Part shown: positions 31,600 through 39,956 of the stretch, one piece after another
Numbering within the stretch: the stretch's first letter is position 1
Layout of the letters: the number at the start of each line of letters is the position of its first letter
Assembly (NCBI RefSeq): GCF_000718305.1
Contig: NZ_JOFQ01000001.1
Span: 558,001-622,000, forward strand
DNA: 64,000 bases
Direction: 5' to 3'
Origin: Streptomyces niger
Lineage (GTDB): Bacteria; Actinomycetota; Actinomycetes; Streptomycetales; Streptomycetaceae
Program-made: the position numbers and the translations under genes
Notes under the pieces: model-generated
What the model was told of the DNA's origin: nothing
The model's input: only the letters and a program-made list of their open reading frames with translations
Databases searched by the model: none

Positions 31600-32865
31600 T
31601 CAGTGCACGTCGGTGACGGCGAAGCCCTCGCCGACCATGGAGGGGACCCGGTGCAGCGGGATGCTCAGGTCCTGCTCCGGTACCCGGTACTCCAGCCGGG
31701 CCAGCAGCGGGACGAGCGTCTGGAGGAGAGCGAGCACGATGTCCTCGCCCGGGCAGCGGTGTCCGCCGGAGACCTCGCCGCCGCCCTGCGGGATGAGGTC
31801 GTCGCGCCCCGGCTCGGCGTCCGTGAAGCGCGTCGGGTCGAAGGTGTACGGGCGCGGCCACAGCTCGGGATCGTGCAGGTACCCGTAGACGTCGAGCAGC
31901 ACCATCGTGCCGGCGTCGACGGTCTCGCCCTGCCAGTCCAGGTCGCGGGCCGCCAGGCCGCCGAGGAACGGCACGAAGGGGTAGAAGCGCCGTACCTCGT
32001 GCGCGAAGGCCCGGGCGTACGTGCTGTCGCCCTTGGCGAGCGGCGCGCGGTGCTCCGGCCAGCGGTGCAGCGCGTGCGCCGCGTACATCAGGAACCAGGC
32101 GACCGCGACGGTGGGCCGGATGACGTTGAGGATCTCCACTGCGGCCGTGTGCGCGTCCAGCGGGGAGCCGTCGGCCTCGTGGTGCCGGGCCACCTCCGCC
32201 AGCGCCGCGCCGGTCGGCGCGGCGTGCTCGGTGGGGCCGGTGCGCCGGATGTCCTCGATGCGGCGGGCCAGCCGTTCCTCCTGGCGGCGGCGGGCGCGGC
32301 GGGCCCGCCAGTGGCGCGGCCCCGGTGTCGCGAAGCCGTCCACCATGGTGACGAGGTCGTCCGCCGTCTCCCGGGCCTCCGCGTCGTCGAGCGCGATGCC
32401 CGCCCACTCGCAGACCGTACGGGCGAGGAGCAGCGCGAACGCGTCGAAGAGGACGACCTGGGTCCGTCCCGACCAGTCGGCGCGGGCGCGCTCCCACTCG
32501 GCGGCCGCGCGCTCGGTCAGGTCGGTGATGGACTCCCGGTCCTTCAGGAGGTGGACGAAGAGGGCCTTGCGTACGCGGTGCTGCTCGCCGTCGAGCGTGT
32601 GCACGGCACCGCGGCCGAAGAGTGTGTCGAGCACCGGTCCCGGCAGTGCGTCGCGCCGGTGGATGTGGCTCTCGTCGTAGAAGAACCGCACGGCGTCGCG
32701 GCCGTGCAGGGCGATCGCCGGCTTGCCCAGCAGCCGGGTGCGGACCGGCGCGCCGCCGTTGCGGCGCCGCCGGTCCGGCAGCCAGGCATACCCCTCCAGC
32801 AGGAGCGGCAGGGTGCTGTCGGAGAGGCCAGACAGGCCAGACAGGGCGGACAGGGGCGCTGCCAC
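31600..32865 (-). CDS. Cytochrome P450, CYP152 (fatty acid peroxygenase) type
   Basis: 421 residues from GTG 32865, chosen because AGGAGG precedes it and because the length matches CYP152 enzymes. An upstream start would add a non-conserved basic stretch inside the previous gene. Key features are the Arg-Pro pair R250-P251 (VIRPTVAVAW), corresponding to R242-P243 of CYP152A1, which replaces the usual acid-alcohol pair and binds the fatty-acid carboxylate, and the heme ligand C371 in GGHRCPGEDI preceded by QGGGEVS. ExxR-like EVRRFYPFVPF is present. Such enzymes use hydrogen peroxide directly, needing no redox partner, to hydroxylate or decarboxylate fatty acids. Starts 4 nt after the acidic small-protein gene. 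Confidence 0.88.
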   Translation of the reverse strand: MAAPLSALSGLSGLSDSTLPLLLEGYAWLPDRRRRNGGAPVRTRLLGKPAIALHGRDAVRFFYDESHIHRRDALPGPVLDTLFGRGAVHTLDGEQHRVRKALFVHLLKDRESITDLTERAAAEWERARADWSGRTQVVLFDAFALLLARTVCEWAGIALDDAEARETADDLVTMVDGFATPGPRHWRARRARRRQEERLARRIEDIRRTGPTEHAAPTGAALAEVARHHEADGSPLDAHTAAVEILNVIRPTVAVAWFLMYAAHALHRWPEHRAPLAKGDSTYARAFAHEVRRFYPFVPFLGGLAARDLDWQGETVDAGTMVLLDVYGYLHDPELWPRPYTFDPTRFTDAEPGRDDLIPQGGGEVSGGHRCPGEDIVLALLQTLVPLLARLEYRVPEQDLSIPLHRVPSMVGEGFAVTDVH

Positions 32866-32869
32866 GGCT

Positions 32870-33169
32870 TCAGTCCTCCTCCGCGCGCGGGGGCCGGGTG
32901 TGCTCGGGCCGCTCCGGGGCGCGCCGGGTGCCGGCCTCGGCACGGGCGTCCTCGTCGACGTCCTCCTGCGCGTCCAGGCTGGTGGTCAGCGGGTCGCCGC
33001 TCTCGCCGACGACGTGCCGCTCCTCCTCGGGCTCCGCCACCCGGGTCTCGGCGTCCTCGAACTCGGCCAGCACTTCCTTCGCCGCGGTGTCGCGGTCCCG
33101 GGGATCGCCCCGGCCCGCTCCCTTCGCTGCGCTGGAGCCGTTCTCGTCGTGTTCATTCTTCCGCGTCAT
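32870..33169 (-). CDS. Small charged hydrophilic protein
   Basis: 99 residues, ATG 33169. It is nearly free of hydrophobic residues: a Lys/Asn/Asp start (MTRKNEHDENGSSAAKGAGR), a short predicted helix (AAKEVLAEFEDAETRVAEPE) and a Glu/Arg/Pro tail. No family recognised. It is probably disordered. It lies 4 nt upstream of the CYP152 gene, so the pair is translationally linked. Third-position GC and the linked position support it as a real gene. Confidence 0.6.
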   Translation of the reverse strand: MTRKNEHDENGSSAAKGAGRGDPRDRDTAAKEVLAEFEDAETRVAEPEEERHVVGESGDPLTTSLDAQEDVDEDARAEAGTRRAPERPEHTRPPRAEED

Positions 33170-33300
33170 AACACTCCGTTCCGTCCTTGCGGGACCGTCC
33201 GGGTGCCCGCCGTGCGGGCCTCAACTCATGATGGTGGGCCACGTCATATCCGGCATCACGAGGCCTTCCGCCGGCCCCTCTCCCCGTCCGTCACCTCGGC

Positions 33301-33972
33301 CTACCCGTCCGTCACCTCGGCGAGGAGGCTGTCGTCCAGCCGGTCCAGCAGTTCGGCGGGGTCGGCGTAGACCTCCGAAGCGCCGGCCTCCACCAGGTCG
33401 GCGCGCGGGATGCCGCCGCAGAGCAGGGCGATGGCGCGGACGCCCGCGCGGGTCGCGGCCTGCATGTCGTAGACCGAGTCCCCCACGAACACGGCCTGCT
33501 CGGCGGGCACGCCGGCCAGCTCCCGGGCGTACTCCACGGGCTCCGGCGCGGGCTTGCCCTCGCTCACGTCGTCGGCGCTCGCGGTGTCCGTGATGGCGTC
33601 GTCGGCGTCGATGGCCCGGCGCAGCGCGCCCAGCTCGTATCCGCCCGCCGAGGTGACCAGGATGTTGCGCCAGCCACGCTCGGCGAGGGCGCGCAGCAGG
33701 TCGCCGGCGCCCGGCAGTGCGGGCAGCCGGTCGAAGTACGTCCCGTACAGCGTCTTGTGCGCGGCGCTGATGTCCGCGTCCCGGCTCGTGTCGCGGTCCT
33801 CCCCCAGTACGTGGCCGATCAGGTCGCTCGACGGGCGTCCGAGGGCGTGGTGGATGTCGGTCATCGCCACGTGGTGGCCACGCTGCCGGAACGCCTCCCA
33901 CCAGGCGGTGACGTGCAGGTGGTTGGTGTCCGCGAGCGTGCCGTCGACGTCGAAGAGTGCGGCGCGTGCCAT
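33301..33972 (-). CDS. HAD superfamily phosphatase (phosphoglycolate phosphatase-like)
   Basis: 223 residues, ATG 33972. Motif I ALFDVDGTLADTN holds the nucleophile D8 and acid D10; motif II is NILVTSAGG; the motif III lysine is in SEGKPAPEPVEYA; motif IV is VFVGDSVYDMQAA. The small helical cap (residues ~16-85) is C1 type. Members remove phosphate from phosphoglycolate or small sugar phosphates. It precedes the acidic protein and CYP152 genes by 131 nt on the same strand; a functional link is not evident. Confidence 0.88.
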   Translation of the reverse strand: MARAALFDVDGTLADTNHLHVTAWWEAFRQRGHHVAMTDIHHALGRPSSDLIGHVLGEDRDTSRDADISAAHKTLYGTYFDRLPALPGAGDLLRALAERGWRNILVTSAGGYELGALRRAIDADDAITDTASADDVSEGKPAPEPVEYARELAGVPAEQAVFVGDSVYDMQAATRAGVRAIALLCGGIPRADLVEAGASEVYADPAELLDRLDDSLLAEVTDG

Positions 33973-34189
33973 GGGTGTGCCTTTCCGTCCGGGACCTACG
34001 CAGTACCCGCGTACCCGTCACAGCGTGACCACGCCTCCGCCGCCCCGCCGACCCGCACCGTCCGAACGGGTGAGGCGGAGTACGGCAAGGGGGCCGGCCG
34101 CAGTGGCCTACCGCTGGGCGGACCACCTCGGGATCGGGATGGGCGGCACGGCGCGGGTCGCGGCGTGCCGCCCTGGTGGTGTGGGCGGG

Positions 34190-34234
34190 GGCGGTCGGCG
34201 GGCGTGCGCTGGTGCGGAGCGCCCGCCGACCGCC
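34190..34234 (-). terminator. Hairpin terminator downstream of pobA
   Basis: Perfect 15-bp stem (GGCGGTCGGCGGGCG / CGCCCGCCGACCGCC) with a 15-nt loop, 10 nt past the pobA stop. It separates pobA from the HAD gene. Confidence 0.82.
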
Positions 34235-34243
34235 GGGAGCGGC

Positions 34244-35440
34244 TCAGCCCGTCGGGCCGGTGGGCAGCGGCAGGCCCGTGTAGTTCTCGGCCAGCTCGGC
34301 CGCCGCGTGGTGGGAGGTCGCGACGCGGTCGAGCTGGGAGATCTGCAGGCGCGTCTCGAAGGGGGACTGGTCAGGGGCGGTGTGCAGGGTGGTGGTCATG
34401 AAGTACGAGAAGTGCTCGGCGCGCCAGACGCGGCGCAGGCAGGTGCCGGAGTAGGACTCCAGCAGGTCCGTGGCGCCGGTGGTGTGCCAGCGGGTCAGGG
34501 CGCGGGCCAGGACGATGACGTCGGCGGCGGCGAGGTTGAGGCCCTTGGCGCCGGTGGGCGGCACGATGTGCGCGGCGTCGCCGGCCAGCAGGACCCGGCC
34601 GTACGCCATCGGCTCGGTGACATGGCTGCGCATCGGCAGCACGGACTTGCTGGTGATCGGGCCGCGCTTCAGCCGCCATCCGGGGTCGGCGTCCAGGGCG
34701 AAGCGGGCGTCCAGCTCGTCCCAGATGCGGTCGTCGGACCACTCGGCGGGGTCGGTGCCGTTGGGGACCTGGAGGTAGAGCCGGCTGACGGACGGGGAGC
34801 GCATGCTGGCGAGCGCGAAGCCGCGGTCGGAGTGGGCGTAGATCAGCTCGTCGGCGGCGGGCGGCGCGTCGGCGAGGATGCCGAGCCAGGAGTACGGGTA
34901 GACGCGTTCGTACGTGGTGCGCAGGTGCTCGGGCACGGCGTTGCGGGCCACGCCGTGGAAGCCGTCGCAGCCGACGACGTAGTCGCAGGTGAGGGTCTGC
35001 TCCTCGCCCTCGCGGGTGTAGCGGATCGACGGGCGGTCGGTGTCGGCGCCCTCGACCGCGTGCACCTCAGCCTCGAAGAGCAGCGGGCCGCCCTCGGCGA
35101 GCTGGAGCGCGATCAGGTCCTTGACCACCTCGGTCTGTGCGTACACCGTCACCCGTCGGCCGTCGGCGAGGGAGGGGAAGTCGACGCGGTGCGCGCGCCG
35201 GTCGAAGCGCAGCTCGATCCCGTCGTGGACCATGCCCTCGGCGTCCAGCCGGGCCCCGGCGCCGCACGCCCGGAGGGCGTCCACGGTGGCCTGCTCCAGG
35301 ATTCCGGCGCGCTGCCGCTGCTCGACGTACCGGCGGTCCCGGCTCTCCAGTACGACGCTGTCGATGCCCGCGGTGTGCAGCAGGCGGGCGAGCAGCAGGC
35401 CCGCGGGGCCGCCGCCGATGATCCCGACGGTGGTGTGCAT
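34244..35440 (-). CDS. pobA: 4-Hydroxybenzoate 3-monooxygenase
   Basis: 398 residues, ATG 35440 after GAGGAGAGACGT. It is an FAD enzyme converting 4-hydroxybenzoate, NAD(P)H and oxygen to protocatechuate. Features: GIIGGGPAGLLLARLL at residues 6-21, the class A flavin monooxygenase DG motif VGCDGFHG, and the second FAD motif GRVLLAGDAAHIVPPTGAKG near residues 283-302. PobA-type QRQRAGILEQATVDALR and SKSVLPMRSHVTEPMAYG also fit, and the length is near the 390-395 usual for PobA. It is divergent from the double IclR regulator with a perfect palindrome between them. It would act directly after the hydroxycinnamate operon at 38104-44672. Confidence 0.92.
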   Translation of the reverse strand: MHTTVGIIGGGPAGLLLARLLHTAGIDSVVLESRDRRYVEQRQRAGILEQATVDALRACGAGARLDAEGMVHDGIELRFDRRAHRVDFPSLADGRRVTVYAQTEVVKDLIALQLAEGGPLLFEAEVHAVEGADTDRPSIRYTREGEEQTLTCDYVVGCDGFHGVARNAVPEHLRTTYERVYPYSWLGILADAPPAADELIYAHSDRGFALASMRSPSVSRLYLQVPNGTDPAEWSDDRIWDELDARFALDADPGWRLKRGPITSKSVLPMRSHVTEPMAYGRVLLAGDAAHIVPPTGAKGLNLAAADVIVLARALTRWHTTGATDLLESYSGTCLRRVWRAEHFSYFMTTTLHTAPDQSPFETRLQISQLDRVATSHHAAAELAENYTGLPLPTGPTG

Positions 35441-35516
35441 ACGTCTCTCCTCGTCGTCGAGGACGGGCCCGCTTTCCGACGTCCCAGCAAGCGGGCTTGT
35501 GCAGGATGTTCGCGTG

Positions 35517-35532
35517 GTGAATTATTATTCAC
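35517..35532. promoter_or_regulatory. Perfect palindrome, probable IclR operator
   Basis: GTGAAT-TATT-ATTCAC, an exact inverted repeat in an AT-rich island in a GC-rich region, 76 bp before pobA and 145 bp before the IclR gene. Position and symmetry suit a site through which the adjacent double IclR protein controls one or both divergent promoters. Confidence 0.65.
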
Positions 35533-35677
35533 TGGCGTTCCGCAGAGTTTGCGCGCGCCGCTGCCGGCTGTCAACGGTTCACCGGCAACGCCCCTGGTCC
35601 ACCGCGATGCGGACCCTCGGTGCGGGCGGCCGCCCGCATTCCTTACGGTGTCCTGCACAGACCGCGACGGAGAGCCG

Positions 35678-37372
35678 ATGCCACCGACCGACATGACGAC
35701 GCCGCCCGCCGCCCCCGCCGGGGCGCCGGCCGAGGCGGTCACGCCGCTGATGCGCGGCATCGCCGTGCTGCGCCGGCTCACCAAGGCCGACGGCGCACTG
35801 AGCCCGAGCGAGCTGGAGCGCGCCACCGGCCTCGCCCGCTCCACCGTCGACCGGGTGACCGCGACGCTGGCGCGGATGGGCTACGTACGGCTGGACGGCC
35901 GGGACGCCGTGCTCACCCCGCGCGTCATGCAGCTGGGCAACGCCTACCTCGCCGCGCTGCGGCTGCCCGGCCTGCTCGGCGGGCACGCCGACGCGTTGGC
36001 CGACGCGCTGGACGAGTCGGTCTCGCTCGCGGTGTCCGACCGGGACGGCATCCGCTTCCTGCACCAGGCGACCCGCCGCCGCGCGATGTCCCTGAGCTTC
36101 CGCATCGGCGACCTGCTGCCGGCCGAGCGCACCGCGCCGGGCCCGCTCTTCGCCGCCGGCTGGTCCGAGGCGGAGTGGGCACGCTGGCGGGAGCGCCGGG
36201 CCGCCGATCCGGAGCACCGCGACTTCCCCGCCGTACCGCCGTACGACGCCGCCCGGGCCGCGACCGACGGCGCCCCCTTCGAGGAGCGCGCCCGGCAGGC
36301 GCGCGAACAGGGCTGGGCGCTGGACGACCAACTGATCGAGCCCGGACTGGTCGCACTGGCCGTACCGGTGCACGCCCCGGACGGCTCGGTCGTCTGCGCG
36401 GCGAGCGTGGTGAGCCACACCAGCCGGCACAGCGCCGCGTCCCTGCACGACACGCTGCTCCCCCGGCTGCGCGAGACGGTGGCCGCGATGGAGGAGGAGC
36501 TGCGCCGGGCGCAGGACGCGCCGCCCGAGCCCGGCCTCGCCCCGCCCCCGCCGCTCGCGGCCTGGACCGCCGCCTCGAAGCAGGAGCTGGGCCGGGAGTT
36601 CATCGAGTCGCTGGCCCGCGGCCTGACGGTACTGACGGCGTTCGGTACGGGCCGCGCCGAGCTGACGCTCTCCGCGGTCGCCGAGGCGACCGGGCTGGCC
36701 CGGGCCACCGCCCGCCGCGCCCTGATCACCCTGGAACACCTGGGGTACGTCGCTTCCGAGGGCCGCGCCTTCCGGCTCACGCCCCGGGTGCTGGCACTCG
36801 GTTATCCCGCGCTCTCGCGCACGACGCTTCCCCAGATCGCGGGACCCCATCTCGCCGCGCTCGCCGCGCGGGTGCACGACTCGGCGTCCCTGGCCGTGCT
36901 CGCGGGGGACGACATCCAGTACACGGCCCGGGTCGCCACCTCCCGCGTGATGAGCGTCAACCTCACCATCGGCACCCGGCTGCCCGCGTACGCCACCGCG
37001 ATGGGCCGGGTCGCGCTGGCCGGCCTGTCGCCCGCCGAGCGGTCCGCGCGGCTCGCCCGCACCGAGCTGCGGCCGCTGACCCCGCGGACGGTGACCCGCG
37101 CCGCCGACCTCGCCGCACTCCTGGACCAGGTGGCCGACCAGGGCTACGCGCTGGTGGAGGACGAGTTGGAGGAAGGGCTCCGGTCGATCGCCGTACCGGT
37201 CCACAACGGCGCGGGGGACGTCGTGGCGGCCGTGAACGTCGCGATGCACACCGTCCGCCGCACCGCGGCGGAGTGCGTCACGGACATCCTGCCGGAGCTA
37301 CGCACCACGGTGGCCGGCATCGAGGCGGACCTGCACATCGCGGGTCGGTTCACCCGCATCCCGACGGCCTGA
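35678..37372 (+). CDS. Double-module IclR family regulator (PobR/PcaU-like)
   Basis: 564 residues, ATG 35678 after GACGGAGAG; the longer open frame upstream is antisense to pobA. It is twice the usual ~250-residue IclR length. The first winged HTH is about residues 25-90 (LTKADGALSPSELERATGLA) with effector domain to ~280; the second HTH is about 300-360 (GLTVLTAFGTGRAELTLSAV, ATGLARATARRALITLEHLG) with a second effector domain to ~560 (SRVMSVNLTIGTRLPAYATA). The second module more closely resembles PcaR/PobR regulators of aromatic acid degradation. It probably activates pobA in response to 4-hydroxybenzoate. Confidence 0.85.
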   Translation: MPPTDMTTPPAAPAGAPAEAVTPLMRGIAVLRRLTKADGALSPSELERATGLARSTVDRVTATLARMGYVRLDGRDAVLTPRVMQLGNAYLAALRLPGLLGGHADALADALDESVSLAVSDRDGIRFLHQATRRRAMSLSFRIGDLLPAERTAPGPLFAAGWSEAEWARWRERRAADPEHRDFPAVPPYDAARAATDGAPFEERARQAREQGWALDDQLIEPGLVALAVPVHAPDGSVVCAASVVSHTSRHSAASLHDTLLPRLRETVAAMEEELRRAQDAPPEPGLAPPPPLAAWTAASKQELGREFIESLARGLTVLTAFGTGRAELTLSAVAEATGLARATARRALITLEHLGYVASEGRAFRLTPRVLALGYPALSRTTLPQIAGPHLAALAARVHDSASLAVLAGDDIQYTARVATSRVMSVNLTIGTRLPAYATAMGRVALAGLSPAERSARLARTELRPLTPRTVTRAADLAALLDQVADQGYALVEDELEEGLRSIAVPVHNGAGDVVAAVNVAMHTVRRTAAECVTDILPELRTTVAGIEADLHIAGRFTRIPTA

Positions 37373-37388
37373 CGCGGGCCGCGTCGGC

Positions 37389-37877
37389 TCAGCCCTCGTC
37401 CCGCTGCTCGGCGACCCGCAGCAGCAGGGCGTGCAGCGTGTCGCGCTCCTCGGCGGTCAGCGGGCCGGTCAGTTCGTCGGTGACGCGGTGGCTGGCCTCG
37501 TCGGTGTCGCGGAGGTAGGCACGGCCCGCTTCGGCCAGGACGACGATGCGGCGGCGCCGGTCGGCGGGGGCCGGGCGGCGCTCGACGAGGCGGAGGCGTT
37601 CGAGGTCGTCGACGAGGCCGACGATGGCGCTGGGGTCGTAACCGAGCCGGACGCTCAATTCGCGCTGCGGGGCGCCCTCGACCGTGGCGAGGTACCGCAG
37701 GAGTGCGTAGTGCCGTAGCCGGAGGCCCGATTCCTGGAGGGCCGCGTTGAAGAGCTGACCGGAACGCAGGCCGAGCCGGTACAGCAGGTACCCGGTGTCG
37801 GCGTGCAGCCCCCGCATCCACGGCTCGTCGGCGTCGACGGGCCTGGCCTGGGCGGTGGGCGGTCCCTGGGGGGTCAT
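37389..37877 (-). CDS. MarR family regulator of the hydroxycinnamate-type operon (CouR-like)
   Basis: 162 residues. ATG 37877 is chosen (GGGAG 4 nt upstream); an upstream ATG at 37928 is possible. Winged helix protein with HTH about residues 60-100 (QRELSVRLGYDPSAIVGLVD), then wing residues RLVERRPAPADRRRRIVV. CouR of Rhodococcus is a MarR repressor released by p-coumaroyl-CoA. The position here, divergent from a cou-like operon with several inverted repeats between, supports the same role. Convergent with the double IclR gene, 16 nt apart. Confidence 0.82.
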   Translation of the reverse strand: MTPQGPPTAQARPVDADEPWMRGLHADTGYLLYRLGLRSGQLFNAALQESGLRLRHYALLRYLATVEGAPQRELSVRLGYDPSAIVGLVDDLERLRLVERRPAPADRRRRIVVLAEAGRAYLRDTDEASHRVTDELTGPLTAEERDTLHALLLRVAEQRDEG

Positions 37878-37976
37878 GGCGCTCCCTGTTCCGAGCCCCG
37901 GTGCGGGGCGGTCTGTCCGGCTCTCCATCTCACCAGCGGGTCCAGCATGCCGCAGATTCGATTACGAGAACAACCA

Positions 37977-38005
37977 TTGACGTCAACAACGATTGGTCTT
38001 AGCTT
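37977..38005 (+). promoter_or_regulatory. Vegetative-type promoter overlapped by a palindrome
   Basis: -35 TTGACG (37977-37982), 17-nt spacer, -10 TAGCTT (38000-38005), firing towards the SDR gene. The -35 lies inside the perfect 10-bp palindrome TTGACGTCAA (37977-37986), so a repressor bound there would block RNA polymerase. This part of the window is notably AT-rich. Confidence 0.65.
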
Positions 38006-38062
38006 CGGTCACGGCGAGGCCGGCAGCCGACCACTCGCCGCACCCCACCCTTCCCGCTCACG

Positions 38063-38091
38063 TCAACTTCGTTGTGCAAAAAGCAAGTTGA
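38063..38091. promoter_or_regulatory. Inverted repeat between promoter and first structural gene (possible MarR operator)
   Basis: Arms TCAACTT and AAGTTGA with a 15-nt spacer, 13 nt upstream of the SDR start codon and downstream of the promoter. A second site for the divergent MarR protein or an RNA hairpin are both possible. Confidence 0.45.
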
Positions 38092-38103
38092 GAGGACGTC
38101 ACC

Positions 38104-39039
38104 GTGCCCGAATCTCCTGCCCACTCCCCCGTCGACCTCACCGGGAAGGTCGCCGTCGTGACCGGTTCCGGCCGCGGCCTGGGCCTCGCGTACGCCTCGG
38201 CGCTCGCCGCGGCCGGCGCGTCCGTCGTCGTCAACGACCTGGACGAGTCCGTGGCCGAGCAGGCCGCGAAGAGCATCACCGAGGCCGGCGGCCGGGCCGT
38301 CGCGGAGGCCGTCGCCGTCGGTACCACCGAGGCCGCCGACCGGCTGGTGGGCCGCGCCGTCGAGGAGTTCGGCCGACTGGACGTGATGGTCACCAACGCG
38401 GGCATCCTGCGCGACCGCGTGCTGTGGAAGATGACCGACGACGACTTCGACGCCGTGCTCACCACGCACCTCAAGGGCACGTTCACCTGCGCTCGCGCCG
38501 CCGCTGTGCGGATGCGGGAGCAGGGCGACGGCGGCCGGCTGATCCTGGTGGGCTCCCCCGCCGGGCAGCGCGGCAACTTCGGCCAGACCAACTACGCCGC
38601 CGCCAAGGCCGGCATCGCCGCCATGACGCGTACCTGGTCGATGGAGCTGGCGCGGGCCGGCATCACCGTCAACGCGATCGTGCCCGTCGCGGCGACCGCG
38701 ATGACCGAGACGATCCCGGCGTTCGCGCCGTACGTCGAGGCGATGCGGCGCGGCGCTCCCCTGCCGGACTTCCTGCGCAAGGGCGAGGGCTTCGGCACGG
38801 CCGAGGACTGCGCCGCGCTGGTGCCGTTCCTCGCCTCGGACGCCGCGAAGGACGTCACGGGCCAGTGCGTCGGCATCGGCGGCGACAAGCTCGCGCTGTG
38901 GTCGCACCCGCAGGAGGTGTCGGTGGCGTACGCGGACGGGGGCTGGCGTCCGGAGACCGTCGCGGCGGCCTGGCACACGTCCGTGGGCCGCGAGCCGCAG
39001 TCCGTGGGCATCCCCGCGCCCGTGATCCCGGAGGCCTGA
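38104..39039 (+). CDS. SDR dehydrogenase, 3-hydroxyacyl-CoA type (CouN-like)
   Basis: 311 residues, GTG 38104 after GAGAGGACG. Rossmann motif VVTGSGRGLGLAYASALAAA near residue 18, MVTNAGILRDR, the serine of ILVGSPAGQRGNF and YAAAKAGIAAMT (YxxxK). The C-terminal ~60 residues extend beyond a minimal SDR (LWSHPQEVSVAYADGGWRPE), as in MaoC-linked 3-hydroxyacyl-CoA dehydrogenases. In the proposed pathway it oxidises the beta-hydroxy group of 3-hydroxy-3-aryl-propionyl-CoA to a keto group. First gene of the operon. Assignment to the cou pathway is by gene set, not by direct evidence. Confidence 0.83.
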   Translation: MPESPAHSPVDLTGKVAVVTGSGRGLGLAYASALAAAGASVVVNDLDESVAEQAAKSITEAGGRAVAEAVAVGTTEAADRLVGRAVEEFGRLDVMVTNAGILRDRVLWKMTDDDFDAVLTTHLKGTFTCARAAAVRMREQGDGGRLILVGSPAGQRGNFGQTNYAAAKAGIAAMTRTWSMELARAGITVNAIVPVAATAMTETIPAFAPYVEAMRRGAPLPDFLRKGEGFGTAEDCAALVPFLASDAAKDVTGQCVGIGGDKLALWSHPQEVSVAYADGGWRPETVAAAWHTSVGREPQSVGIPAPVIPEA

Positions 39040-39042
39040 GCC

Positions 39043-39924
39043 ATGACGACCCGCACCATGAACGTGGCCGAGCTGGTGGCCATCGACGTGCACACGCACG
39101 CCGAGGTCTCCGCCAAGGGGCAGGCCTCCCTCGACACCGAACTGGCCGACGCCTCCAGCGCGTACTTCAAGATCGAGGGCAACCGGAAGCCGACGCTGCC
39201 GGAGATCGCCGCGTACTACCGCGAGCGGAAGATGGCCGCCGTCGTCTTCACCGTGGACGCCGAGTCCGCGACCGGCACCGAGCCGGTACCGAACGAGGAG
39301 GTGGCCGAGGCCGCCGCCGACAACGCCGACGTGCTGATCCCGTTCGCCTCGCTCGACCCGCACCGCGGCAAGGCGGCGGTCAAGCAGGCGCGGCGGCTGG
39401 TGGAGGAGTACGGCGTACGCGGCTTCAAGTTCCACCCGAGCATCCAGGCGTTCTTCCCCAACGACCGGCTGGCGTACGGGCTGTACGAGGTCATCGAGGA
39501 GACCGGGGCGATCGCGCTCTTCCACACCGGGCAGACCGGCATCGGCGCCGGGGTGCCGGGCGGTGGCGGCATCCGGCTGAAGTACTCCAACCCGCTGCAC
39601 GTCGACGACGTGGCCGCCGACTTCCCGCATCTGAAGATCATCCTCGCCCATCCGTCCTTCCCCTGGCAGGACGAGGCGCTGGCCGTCGCCACGCACAAGC
39701 CCGGGGTGCACATCGACCTGTCGGGCTGGTCGCCGAAGTACTTCCCGCCGCAGCTCGTGCAGTACGCCAACACCCTGCTCAAGGACAAGGTGCTCTTCGG
39801 CTCCGACTATCCCGTGCTCACGCCGGACCGCTGGCTCGCGGACTTCGAGAAGCTGGAGATCAAGGAAGCGGTCCGGCCGAAGATCCTCAAGGAGAACGCC
39901 GCCCGGCTGCTCGGGCTCGCCTGA
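39043..39924 (+). CDS. Amidohydrolase-2 family metal-dependent hydrolase (CouO-like)
   Basis: 293 residues, ATG 39043, three nt after the SDR stop. Metal-binding motifs of the TIM-barrel amidohydrolase family: IDVHTHAEV near residue 14, VRGFKFHPSIQAFFPN, LFHTGQTG, IILAHPSFPWQ and FGSDYPVLTP. In rhodococcal p-hydroxycinnamate breakdown the CouO hydrolase releases the benzoic acid from the beta-keto thioester, taking the place of a thiolase. The same position in the operon supports this. A decarboxylase activity is the main alternative for this family. Confidence 0.83.
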   Translation: MTTRTMNVAELVAIDVHTHAEVSAKGQASLDTELADASSAYFKIEGNRKPTLPEIAAYYRERKMAAVVFTVDAESATGTEPVPNEEVAEAAADNADVLIPFASLDPHRGKAAVKQARRLVEEYGVRGFKFHPSIQAFFPNDRLAYGLYEVIEETGAIALFHTGQTGIGAGVPGGGGIRLKYSNPLHVDDVAADFPHLKIILAHPSFPWQDEALAVATHKPGVHIDLSGWSPKYFPPQLVQYANTLLKDKVLFGSDYPVLTPDRWLADFEKLEIKEAVRPKILKENAARLLGLA

Positions 39925-39956
39925 TCCCACCGCAAGGCCATCCAAGGAGAGCCGCC

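Noticed and set aside
31600..33972. Secondary metabolite gene cluster around the P450
   Set aside because: No synthase, tailoring partners, ferredoxin or transporter lies beside it, and the P450 is of the peroxygenase class.
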